The notes under the pieces were generated by a model. It was not told where the DNA came from and made no database searches. It saw only the letters and a program-made list of their open reading frames with translations. A stretch of 64,000 nucleotides of DNA from positions 1,736,001-1,800,000 of the forward strand of contig OZ245869.1 in the NCBI GenBank assembly GCA_965229355.1, read 5' to 3'. Of the stretch, positions 52,745 to 60,869 are shown in pieces. Within the stretch, counting starts at the first letter, position 1. Each line of letters begins with the position of its first letter. This stretch comes from GCA-2737725 sp965229355 (GTDB taxonomy: Bacteria; Pseudomonadota; Alphaproteobacteria; Rhodospirillales; Rhodospirillaceae). Position numbers and translations under genes: made by a program.

Positions 52745-52759
52745 GACGACAACAGAACT

Positions 52760-52800
52760 ACAAAAAGAAAGAAGGGGAATGGTCGTCCCATTCCCCTTCT
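52760..52800 (-). terminator. Intrinsic terminator after rpmA
   Basis: A 13-bp perfect stem AGAAGGGGAATGG/CCATTCCCCTTCT (52770-52782 with 52788-52800) with a 5-base loop, followed on the minus strand by TTCTTTTTG. It ends the rplU-rpmA operon 43 bases past rpmA; obgE starts 25 bases beyond the stem. Confidence 0.88.
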
Positions 52801-52843
52801 AAACTTGAATGCCGGAAACCGGACGAATGCGAAAGCTTTGTGC

Positions 52844-53101
52844 TTACGCTGCCGGGTCGACAGAAACGAACACGCGACCTTTGGCAGCGGTCTTGAAGCT
52901 GACTTTGCCTTCGATCAACGAGAAAATGGTGTAGTCGCTGCCCAGGCCGACGTTCTTACCGGGGTGCCACTTCGTGCCGCGTTGGCGGACGATGATGTTG
53001 CCAGCCAAAACATGCTGACCACCGAACTTTTTGATACCCAGGCGCTTACCACGGGTATCGCGGCCGTTCTTGGAACTACCGCCGGATTTCTTATGTGCCA
53101 T
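52844..53101 (-). CDS. rpmA: Ribosomal protein L27
   Basis: An 85-residue 50S protein near the peptidyl-transferase centre. MAHKKSGGSSKNGRDTRGKRLGIKKFGGQHVLAGNIIVRQRGTKWHPGKNVGLGSDYTIF is the near-invariant sequence; the N-terminus lacks the cleaved extension of Firmicutes. It follows rplU by 33 bases. Confidence 0.98.
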   Translation of the reverse strand: MAHKKSGGSSKNGRDTRGKRLGIKKFGGQHVLAGNIIVRQRGTKWHPGKNVGLGSDYTIFSLIEGKVSFKTAAKGRVFVSVDPAA

Positions 53102-53134
53102 TGCCTTACTCCTTCAACAAACAGCGGCGGGCCC

Positions 53135-53530
53135 TTAGGCCGCAGCGGCTGCCTTCTTGGTTGCTTTCTTCGCAGCCGGCTTTTTAGCCGGAGCAGCAGT
53201 TGCAGCAGCAGCTGTTGCAGCGGCAGCAATGCCAACGCCCATGTCGGTGATCTTCACCAGCGTTAAATGCTGACGATGACCGTTGCGACGGCGATAGTGC
53301 TTGCGGCGGCGCTTCTTGAAGATAATGACGGTGTCGTCACGGAATTGGCGGACGACCGTGCCGGTCACTTGCGCGCCAGCGATTTGCGGCTTGCCCACTT
53401 CACCACCGAGGATGAGCACGTGATCGAACACGACCACGGAACCTGCATCGCCCGTCACTTTTTCAATGGCGAGGACATCATCTTTGGCGACGCGATACTG
53501 TTTGCCGCCTGTCTTGATAACTGCGAACAT
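53135..53530 (-). CDS. rplU: Ribosomal protein L21 with Ala/Lys-rich tail
   Basis: A 131-residue 50S protein. The core is MFAVIKTGGKQYRVAKDDVLAIEKV through FKKRRRKHYRRRNGHRQHLTLVKI. It then carries an about 30-residue tail rich in Ala, Lys and Pro, a feature of many alphaproteobacterial L21 proteins. ATG 53530 matches all family starts; the frame continues open upstream to 53647 but is not conserved. Confidence 0.97.
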   Translation of the reverse strand: MFAVIKTGGKQYRVAKDDVLAIEKVTGDAGSVVVFDHVLILGGEVGKPQIAGAQVTGTVVRQFRDDTVIIFKKRRRKHYRRRNGHRQHLTLVKITDMGVGIAAAATAAAATAAPAKKPAAKKATKKAAAAA

Positions 53531-53689
53531 AGCCGTAAACCTTGATCTCAAACGAAAAGTGCGGGCCACCAGGCCCGCGACCGATGGGGGTGAATATACT
53601 GGGGGCTCCACTGAGTCAATGCCCGGTTCGAACTTTAAGAAAATCAATTAATCCGTTGTAAATAAATATGATTTTCCATCGAGAAATGG

Positions 53690-55087
53690 ATGAAAAGACA
53701 GGCTCCCCTGTCATTTGGAATGTTACAGATGGATGATTCGGCCTCACTCCCTGCTTCCGAGCGCCTTTCTGAGGCCGAAATTGAGCGTTTACAGGCCGTG
53801 GCCAGCCTGTTGCGCAAGGCCGAAAGGCCGGTGCGAATCTTACGTGCGGTCTCTTGGCCCGCCGAAACGCAGGCCCGATTCTTTGCGGCCAACGAAGACG
53901 AACTGCCCGACATTAACTACCAGCCCCTAGATGCCGCCCCAATCCGCGAGGCGATTAAAGAAGCCAAATCCAAAATCGATGGCACAGGGCCGGTGCATGA
54001 CTGGCTGCGCCGCACCGCTGATACGATTGATGTGGGCGCTGCCATGCTGGCCGGCCTTGGTACCAAAGACTTTCATAAGCGCTCGCTCGAACTTTATGGC
54101 TCGCCGCAAACCGAGCTGATGAATTGCGATGTGCGACCATTGGATTTGGCGCGCATGCTCGATTACGTGCTGAGTGCCTATGCCAATCTCGAACTCAACT
54201 TGAATGCCAAGGGCGAACTGCCCAGTGCCACTGCGGCTGAGATGCAGCCTCGCATGCAGGCAATTTTAAATCGTCACTTTGGTGATCAGTCGCCGCGCGT
54301 TGAAATTGCCGAGCACTTATCAGCCAAAGCATTGGCGGGCGCGAAGGCCATTAAACTGCGGCGCGATGCGGCCTTCTCTGATCGCGATATCGCACAGTTG
54401 GTTCAACACGAAGCCTTCGTTCACGCTGCAACGTCCTTAAACGGTGCGGCCCAAACAGCATTTCCGATTTTGGGCGCAGGTCATCCTGGTACCACGCGCA
54501 CGCAAGAAGGCTTGGCGGTTTTTGCTGAGTTGATTTCGGGCGCGATGGACCCGTCGCGCATGTTGCGTTTGGCCGATCGTGTGTTGGCGATTCAAATGTC
54601 GATGGATGGTGCAGATTTTTTGCAGATCTATCAGTTCTTCAAAGACAAGACACACGACAAAACCCAAGCATTTGAAAACGCGCGGCGTGTGTTCCGCGGT
54701 GGCGTATTGACGGGTGGTGCACCGTTCACAAAGGATTCCGTGTACCTGGAAGGTGTCGTGCGCGTGCACAACTTCTTACGCATCGCGGTTCAAGAAACGC
54801 GCGTGGACTGCATACGCCTTTTATTTGCAGGCAAAATGGATATCGAAGATATGCCAGCCGTGACGGCGTTGGCGGCGCAAGGCTTATGCGTGTTTCCGAA
54901 ATTCTTGCCGCCGTGGGCGCGCGATTTGAGGTTCTTACTATCGTATATCGCTTATTCGTCGTTCCTGAACCGGATGAACCTGGAACGCGTGCGCGATCAC
55001 TACAAAGATATGCTGGCCAGTTGTGCCCCAACCCAAAGCAATGGTCAGAACACAACTGCGCCAGAGCGTGGCCTCATTACAGAATAA
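53690..55087 (+). CDS. QEGLA-motif protein (DUF1704, flavohemoglobin expression-modulating type)
   Basis: A 465-residue protein of the DUF1704/QEGLA family. The segment IAQLVQHEAFVHAATSLNGAAQTAFPILGAGHPGTTRTQEGLAVFAELISG holds HExxxH-like HEAFVH and the QEGLA motif, a gluzincin-like metallopeptidase arrangement (His, His, and Glu of QEG as ligands). The name comes from an effect on flavohaemoglobin expression reported for the family; the substrate is unknown, related to tyrosine carboxypeptidase-like proteins. Divergent from rplU; it overlaps the next, convergent gene by 11 bases. Confidence 0.82.
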   Translation: MKRQAPLSFGMLQMDDSASLPASERLSEAEIERLQAVASLLRKAERPVRILRAVSWPAETQARFFAANEDELPDINYQPLDAAPIREAIKEAKSKIDGTGPVHDWLRRTADTIDVGAAMLAGLGTKDFHKRSLELYGSPQTELMNCDVRPLDLARMLDYVLSAYANLELNLNAKGELPSATAAEMQPRMQAILNRHFGDQSPRVEIAEHLSAKALAGAKAIKLRRDAAFSDRDIAQLVQHEAFVHAATSLNGAAQTAFPILGAGHPGTTRTQEGLAVFAELISGAMDPSRMLRLADRVLAIQMSMDGADFLQIYQFFKDKTHDKTQAFENARRVFRGGVLTGGAPFTKDSVYLEGVVRVHNFLRIAVQETRVDCIRLLFAGKMDIEDMPAVTALAAQGLCVFPKFLPPWARDLRFLLSYIAYSSFLNRMNLERVRDHYKDMLASCAPTQSNGQNTTAPERGLITE

Positions 55088-55826
55088 AGTTTTTCGACTC
55101 TTCGTATTCCACCAACTCATAGAACGTCTGCATGTAGCCGGTGCAGTACGACTTATACATAATGAAGTTGCCGTCGGTTGACGTCCACAGATGGTACGGC
55201 GGGTGAATGTCGGTGCCCATGTAGGCGTCGTCATTGTTTTTGCCGATGCGGAAGTGATGTGCATCAAACGTACCAGCACCCACTGTCACTTTTTCATCGC
55301 CAACATACGTCAGCAGCATGCCGCCCGGACGCTTCAACAGCATCGGGCCGTCAGCGCCGCGATGATGGAATGAGGTCATCAAATAAAAATGCGTGGTTTG
55401 TTGGCCGGGGCCTTTTGACAGGTCATAGTTATGGCAGTGCATGGCATCAGCCTGAATCGGGTGTGAGCCGAACGTTGCGGGCCAACGGTCGTATTCCATG
55501 CGGTACGAATAACGACCTTCACGCGTATTGAAGCCTTCGCACTCGGCGTATTTCTCGGTGAAGTGATACCAGGCCGAACCCACGAACTCTTCATCGACGG
55601 TCAGTTGGTTGAACGCCGACGTTGGGTTCCAATCTTTGTCATACGATTGGATGCAGTCGCGTAAGACTCGCGGGCTGTTTTCATCAATCGCACACTGGGC
55701 GCGCAAAGTGCGGCGGCCATCTGTATGGACCGTCATGGTGAAATTCTCGCCACCCCGGACCTTGTCCATGATCTCTTTCTTTTTCGAGGTGTAGCGGATC
55801 TTCCCGCGAATCGTCGTATGTTCCAT
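55077..55826 (-). CDS. Unrecognised soluble protein, beta-rich
   Basis: A 249-residue protein with no signal peptide or membrane segment. It is rich in His, Tyr and Trp and in alternating beta-type sequence; YVGDEKVTVGAGTFDAHHFRI followed by HPPYHLWTSTDGNFIMYKS resembles beta-barrel proteins of the DUF3108 type, but I cannot assign a family. A GGGAGAGG Shine-Dalgarno lies before ATG 55826. A perfect 14-base palindrome at 55861-55874 lies in its promoter region. It overlaps the QEGLA gene tail to tail. Confidence 0.7.
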   Translation of the reverse strand: MEHTTIRGKIRYTSKKKEIMDKVRGGENFTMTVHTDGRRTLRAQCAIDENSPRVLRDCIQSYDKDWNPTSAFNQLTVDEEFVGSAWYHFTEKYAECEGFNTREGRYSYRMEYDRWPATFGSHPIQADAMHCHNYDLSKGPGQQTTHFYLMTSFHHRGADGPMLLKRPGGMLLTYVGDEKVTVGAGTFDAHHFRIGKNNDDAYMGTDIHPPYHLWTSTDGNFIMYKSYCTGYMQTFYELVEYEESKNFIL

Positions 55827-55860
55827 GCCTTAGTCCTCTCCCAATCCAATAAAGTGCGTA

Positions 55861-55874
55861 CTCTATATATAGAG
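55861..55874. promoter_or_regulatory. Perfect palindrome CTCTATATATAGAG
   Basis: A 14-base self-complementary site 35 bases before the start codon of the minus-strand gene at 55077-55826. Its TATATA/TATAGA core could be the -10 box, so it may be a promoter, an operator, or both. No close -35 is clear. Confidence 0.35.
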
Positions 55875-56003
55875 CCTTCATCCCCAGGCTTTTCACATGC
55901 CAGCCCAATGCTCAACCGGGCAGATGATGGCCGATTGAGCCATGACCAAGGGGCGGGGGCCGATCTTTTGCTAAAATTAGCGCAAAACGTGCGCCGCAAA
56001 CGG

Positions 56004-56032
56004 TTGCGGTGGGCAAGTGCTTCGGTTAGGTT
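56004..56032 (+). promoter_or_regulatory. Likely promoter of tRNA-Ser(CGA)
   Basis: TTGCGG (56004-56009) and TAGGTT (56027-56032) are separated by exactly 17 bases and end 36 bases before the tRNA. The TTG-rich -35 with a weak -10 fits alphaproteobacterial housekeeping promoters. Confidence 0.4.
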
Positions 56033-56068
56033 CCGCGCCTTCCAGAGGACCACAACCTCATTCTTTGC

Positions 56069-56158
<90 letters not shown>

Positions 56159-56209
56159 TTCTCCCCATATCTAAGTCGGTGCTGCATTGAAGGTCCGTTG
56201 CGGTCGCTT

Positions 56210-56743
56210 ATGATTGCCGCGATGTCAAAACGACCCTTGCCCCAACCATCGTCATACGCCTTTAAACCCATGCGCTCGCCTGTGGGGCATTTGAAACTGG
56301 TGGCCAGTGATCATGGCTTGGTGGCAGTGCTGTGGCCCAATGACGATCCCAAACGTGTGCGACTGCCTAAAGTCCGTGAAAATAAAAAGCATCCTGTTCT
56401 TCTCAAAGCCGAATGCGAGCTGGACGAATACTTTGCAGGACAGCGCACGCATTTCACTGTGCCGCTTGATTTGATCGGTACTCAATTTCAAAAGCGCATT
56501 TGGACTGCGTTATTGAAAATACCATTCGGTAAAACCCGATCGTACCGGGAGCTGGCTGCGACATTGGGAAATGAAAATGCCGCGCGTGCAGTTGGCGCTG
56601 CAAATGGCAAAAATCCTATTTCCATTATTGTGCCGTGTCATCGCCTTGTGGGGGCAGACGGCGCACTTACAGGATTTGCGGGTGGTTTAAAAGCCAAAGC
56701 GTATCTTTTGCGCTTTGAAGCAGAGTCAAACGCATCATCATAG
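56210..56743 (+). CDS. ogt: Methylated-DNA-protein cysteine methyltransferase (Ogt)
   Basis: A 177-residue suicide repair protein that removes methyl groups from O6-methylguanine. The active-site motif ISIIVPCHRLVGADGALTGFAGGL is intact, with the acceptor Cys in PCHR; the helix-turn-helix QKRIWTALLKIPFGKTRSYRELAATLGNENAARAVGAANGKNP precedes it. The N-domain is degenerate, as in other Ogt proteins. A second ATG at 56222 (MSKRPLP) is equally plausible. It begins 51 bases after tRNA-Ser. Confidence 0.92.
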   Translation: MIAAMSKRPLPQPSSYAFKPMRSPVGHLKLVASDHGLVAVLWPNDDPKRVRLPKVRENKKHPVLLKAECELDEYFAGQRTHFTVPLDLIGTQFQKRIWTALLKIPFGKTRSYRELAATLGNENAARAVGAANGKNPISIIVPCHRLVGADGALTGFAGGLKAKAYLLRFEAESNASS

Positions 56744-56900
56744 CGTAATCGTCAGCTCATAAAATTATCCCAACAACTAAGCACGTCCCGCGTTACCCAT
56801 AAGGATAGCGTTCGCGAAACTTTTGCGCACTTGAGGCGACGTCACCTGTTCGTCACGTTCTCGACTTCTTTGGTTTAGATTCTTGTCTGTTTGGTTGCCC

Positions 56901-58586
56901 ATGCAAAAAGTTAAAATTGGTTCGATTGCACTGGCAATCAGTATTTTTGTTGTTTTGGGATACATCGCCTCGGCGGGAAGCGCCATTTATGCGCTGCGCG
57001 ATCTCAAAGTCGGTGGCCCGGTTTACGACCGGATTGTTCTGATGAAGGACTTAACCGCTGATATTTTACCGCCGCCAGCTTATGTTATCGAAGCATATCT
57101 TGAAGCGTCTTTGGCCTTGGCTAATCCGCAAAGTGTTGATGCACATAAAAACCGCATTCAAACACTTCGCGCAGATTATGCGGCGCGTCACGAATTTTGG
57201 GAAAAGCAGGACATTGATCCCACATTGAAGAAAGATATTACGGCCAACTCCGACCGTGCTGTGCGTAGATTTTTCCAAGTGGTGGAAGACGAGTTTATTC
57301 CGGCATTACAGCGCAACGATCTCAATAAAGCGCATCAAACGTATGATCTTGTGACATCAGCCTATCAAGATCACCGTGCCGTTGTGGATCGCATGGTTGA
57401 AGCGGCTGGTGTCGAAGCAAAAAATACAGAAACACTGGCAGCGTCGCGTGTCGAATGGTTCTCAAGTGCCATTTGGTTTGTGTCGATTCTTATGCTGGCG
57501 TTAATCGTTGGTGTTGTTGTCGTTTTCAACGCAGGCCTTGTACGTCCACTAGTGCGTATGACGACCGCGATGGAAGATTTGTCGGCGGGTGACCTCAATG
57601 TTGATATTCCGGGCGCGTCACGACGCGATGAAATTGGCGACATGGCAGCCGCTCTGAATGTATTCAAAGACAACAGTTTGAAGATTATTCATCTCAGCGC
57701 AGAGCAAGAGAAGATTAAGAAAACGGCAGAAATTGCGCGTCGTCAGAGCATGATGCAAATGGCGCAAGACTTTGAAGCCAGTGTTGGGTCTTTGCTAAAC
57801 AATGTGATCAGCGCCGTCGGCGGTGTGCGCGCTTCTGCCAACGAAATGTCCACAGCATCCTCTAAGACGTTGGAGCAAGCGAGCTCTGTGGCTGCAGCGG
57901 CCGAGCAAACAACACAGAATGTGCAAACTGTTGCTGCGGCAACGGAAGAGCTTTCAACATCATTTCGCGAAATTGGCCAGCGCGTGTCAGAATCCAGCGT
58001 CATTGTTGGCCAAGCGGTGACGGCCGCAAATGATACCGCCGCAACCGTTCAAGGCTTAGAAAGCACAGCCCAGCGCGTTGGCGAAGTTGTTGCGATTATT
58101 AATAACATCGCAGATCAAACAAATTTGTTAGCGCTGAATGCAACCATTGAGGCCGCGCGCGCAGGGGAGGCGGGCAAAGGTTTTGCGGTTGTCGCGGCCG
58201 AAGTGAAGTCGTTAGCGCAGCAGACATCGCGTGCGACGGAAGAAATTAAAGGTCAGGTGGATGCGATTCAAACAGCATCGCGTCAATCAGCGACGGCTAT
58301 TCGTTCTATTTCAGGGATTATCAATCGTGCCAATGAAATCTCATCGACAATCGCAACTGCTGTTGAAGAGCAGAGTGTCGCTACTCATGATATTGTTCGC
58401 AGCATTACGCAAGCTGCCGATGGCACAAATGAAGTGACGAATGCTGTGACGGAAGTGTCAAACGTGGCAAAGACATCCAGTCGCGTCGCGAAAAGTGTTT
58501 TAACAGCGTCAGAGCAACTCAACGAAAGTGGCCATCATTTGCTGACGCAAGTGAATACATTCCTCAGTCATGTTCGCGCTGCGTAA
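56901..58586 (+). CDS. Methyl-accepting chemotaxis protein
   Basis: A 561-residue transmembrane chemoreceptor. TM1 is about residues 5-28, followed by a helical periplasmic sensor of about 160 residues, TM2 about 188-210 (IWFVSILMLALIVGVVVVFNAGL), HAMP (RPLVRMTTAMEDLSAGDLNVDIPGASRRDEIGDMAAALNVFKDN) and a long cytoplasmic signalling coiled coil whose tip reads VVAIINNIADQTNLLALNATIEAARAGEAGKGFAVVAAEVKSLAQQTSRAT. No C-terminal CheR-binding pentapeptide. The ligand is unknown. ATG 56901 is preferred over a TTG/GTG start 18 bases upstream. Confidence 0.92.
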   Translation: MQKVKIGSIALAISIFVVLGYIASAGSAIYALRDLKVGGPVYDRIVLMKDLTADILPPPAYVIEAYLEASLALANPQSVDAHKNRIQTLRADYAARHEFWEKQDIDPTLKKDITANSDRAVRRFFQVVEDEFIPALQRNDLNKAHQTYDLVTSAYQDHRAVVDRMVEAAGVEAKNTETLAASRVEWFSSAIWFVSILMLALIVGVVVVFNAGLVRPLVRMTTAMEDLSAGDLNVDIPGASRRDEIGDMAAALNVFKDNSLKIIHLSAEQEKIKKTAEIARRQSMMQMAQDFEASVGSLLNNVISAVGGVRASANEMSTASSKTLEQASSVAAAAEQTTQNVQTVAAATEELSTSFREIGQRVSESSVIVGQAVTAANDTAATVQGLESTAQRVGEVVAIINNIADQTNLLALNATIEAARAGEAGKGFAVVAAEVKSLAQQTSRATEEIKGQVDAIQTASRQSATAIRSISGIINRANEISSTIATAVEEQSVATHDIVRSITQAADGTNEVTNAVTEVSNVAKTSSRVAKSVLTASEQLNESGHHLLTQVNTFLSHVRAA

Positions 58587-58612
58587 CTTCGGCTTTCGAA
58601 GCTGAGCTCTGC

Positions 58613-58900
58613 TTAAGCTAAAATATCGCTATGCTCTGGATGGCGACGGAACCATGACACAGCATAGCCGCAAATCGGCACAGCCTTTGTACCGTCAGCG
58701 CGCAGGTGTGCTGCAATGCCATCCATCAGTCTCCCCGCAGTGCCCGTACCGCGCAGTTCTGGCGGCGCTTCCACATAATTGATGAACAGTTTGCCATCGC
58801 GGCGTTGGTACGTTGCAAATGCCACGGCACCATTTTCAGTGAGTTCAAAGCGCTCACGTGCAGTGTTGTTTTGCACTTTGTTTTGAACGGCGGTGGTCAT
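58613..58900 (-). CDS. Small GNAT-like N-acetyltransferase (YjdJ type)
   Basis: A 95-residue protein of the short GCN5-related group (Acetyltransf_CG). It shows RFELTENGAVAFATYQRRDGKLFINYVEAPPELRGTGTAGRLMDGIAAHLRADGTKAVPICGYAVSWFRRHPEHSDIL: the acetyl-CoA loop RGTGTAGRL and the conserved C-Y-A/FxxHPE end. Human NATD1 and E. coli YjdJ belong here; the substrate is unknown. An AAGG seven bases before ATG 58900 supports this start over a Met 27 codons upstream. Confidence 0.82.
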   Translation of the reverse strand: MTTAVQNKVQNNTARERFELTENGAVAFATYQRRDGKLFINYVEAPPELRGTGTAGRLMDGIAAHLRADGTKAVPICGYAVSWFRRHPEHSDILA

Positions 58901-59377
58901 GGCTGAGCCTTCATAGCTAGATTTGTAAGATTGAGGCGTGGTGTCTGTCAGTAGATGAGCCATCACATATGGTGATTTCACACCACTGCAATCAAGGTTG
59001 TGGTTATGTCATTCTTTTCTTCTGGTATGACAAAGTGCGCATTGGAGGGCACGAGAAGATTTTTTAGAATGCCTTTAAGGTGCAGTGAGTGTTGCTAAAA
59101 ATCGCTCAATACATACGTCGTGCTTTATTTAAGGTAGAGTTCGTGCTATAATTCTCCTTAATGTGGATATTAATGCCCACATTTACAGCATGATTTTCAC
59201 CGCCATGCGAGCGCTGCATAACAATTATGCAGATTTTCTGTTCTTTTTCAGGAGTATGGGTGACAGTTTACAGGTATGGATTGTCCCGTATTGAGTTATT
59301 GACGTAACAACATGATGACTCGATCTGATGCGCCTGTGGGGGTCGTCAGGTGATAAATTTACCCATGGCGGTAGCGT
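58901..59377. other. AT-rich intergenic region with promoter and hairpins
   Basis: A 477-base region before the LuxR-type gene without a coding frame. TATAAT at 59147-59152 (with a weak TTTATT 17 bases upstream) is followed by a hairpin AATGTGG/CCACATT (59160-59166 and 59177-59183), then a perfect 8-bp inverted repeat CTGCATAA-CAA-TTATGCAG (59214-59232) and a T-rich stretch to about 59250. These could form a small RNA of about 90 bases or be operator sites for the regulator downstream. Confidence 0.35.
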
Positions 59378-60513
59378 ATGCTGAAGATTGCCGACGTCTC
59401 GCGATTTTCCAATTTGGTTGAGCGAATGTATGCGTCAGTTCTCGATCCCGCGATGTGGATGGGGATCGCGGCTGATATCGCCGCCCTGTGCGGCACACAA
59501 AGTGCCGCCATACAGGTGCGCAATATAAAAACTGGCGCCGTACAGCTTCTCAGCCGTACGCCTAATATCGATGAGGCCACTGATACGGCTTACGTCTCGT
59601 ATTTCCACAAAAAAGATGTCTGGGCCAATTTGGGCATGGCGGCGGGCCAAAGTGGTGTCATTCAGGGCCACTCGCTGATTTCTGACAGTCAGCTTGAGAA
59701 GACCGAATTTTATCAGGACTTCCTGCGCAAGCTGGACATGTTTCAGATCATCGGTTCGGTGCTGCATCTTGGGCAAGATCAAATCGGAATGATTGGTGTG
59801 CATCGTGGCCGCAATCAGCCCGCGTTCGATCAAAGCGAACAAGATCAATTAGGCGCCGTGCTGCCGCACCTTCAACGCGCATTACAGTTGCGTCAAAAGC
59901 TTTCAGGCGATGTGATTGCATCACAAAGCTTGAAATTGCCTGACGAAGAAGGCCTTGCGATTTTGCTAGTTGATGGCAATGGGCGTCTTTTGCATGCCAA
60001 TGGTGAAGGCGATATTTTACTACGCAATGCCGATGCGTTGAAAACAGCTGATAACATTGTCACCACACATCACGTACGCACGGCTTTGCGTTTGCAGCGC
60101 TTGATCAAAGATGCAGCGACAACCGCTGCATCACGCATGGGGGTGCCGGGTGGTTTTTTGTCGATCCCGCGCGCGGATCGCTTCCCGCTCTCGATGTTGG
60201 TATCGCCCTATCAGGCGGTTCTCAATCCTGCGTCTGCACCAACAGCGGCTGCGTTGCTTATGGTGCGGGATCCTGCGCGAGATACGGAGTTAACCAAGTT
60301 CTGCAAAGCTTGTTTGGTCTAACGCCGGCCGAATCAAAAATTGCAAACGCATTGGCCGGTGGGTCTTCGATTGAAGAAATTGCCACGCGTTATGGGCTCA
60401 GCCATCACACTGTGCGCACCCAGCTTAAATCAATCTCAGGTAAAACAGGCACATCGCGTCAGGGTGAATTGATTGCTCTGGTGTTGAAAGCCACATCGTT
60501 TCCCAAGGTTTAG
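59378..60513 (+). CDS. LuxR-type transcriptional regulator, interrupted by a one-base shift
   Basis: The frame from ATG 59378 encodes a GAF-like sensor region (MLKIADVSRFSNLVERMYASVLDPAMW, then YFHKKDVWANLGMAAGQSGVIQGHSLI and a second half VDGNGRLLHANGEGDILL) and stops at 60322. The DNA-binding domain LFGLTPAESKIANALAGGSSIEEIATRYGLSHHTVRTQLKSISGKTGTSRQGELI continues in the neighbouring frame to 60513. One extra base near 60299 joins them into 378 residues, a normal layout for this family. The ligand is unknown. Either a sequencing error or a recent break that would yield a sensor without a DNA-binding domain. Confidence 0.8.
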
Positions 60514-60869
60514 ATTGCCTACTCTCTAATATGTTTCGGCGCTGGGATTCTCAAAAATCTAAGCCTCAAATCGTGCGCAGTTTATATATAGATTTCCATA
60601 GGCTCAGATTCTGAGACATCTAAACCTGGAGTGAAATACTCCATATATTTTTCTACCTCATTTGAGCGATAAAGCGCTGATTTTATTACATATTTTTTGA
60701 TATCTACACGAAACTATCCATAAGCCGCGATTCAATAAAAACAAAACAAGCGTCTGCACGGGCATATGGGTTGGGTTCTGCGCAAGGCGAGCAATTTCGG
60801 TGAAGCATAAATCGGACTGTGTGCGTGCTGTTGGGGCGCGCGGGCGGCCGCTTAACTGAATGCCTTTTT
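60514..60869. other. AT-rich intergenic region with short repeats
   Basis: No gene is supported. A weak terminator-like hairpin GGAGT-GAAAT-ACTCC (60628-60642) is followed by ATATATTTTT. ATCTAAGCCT (60557-60566) and ATCTAAACCT (60618-60627) are direct repeats, and GGCTCAGATT (60601-60610) is a one-mismatch inverted copy; CTCAGA-TTC-TGAG lies at 60603-60614. These may be regulator-binding sites. Confidence 0.3.
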
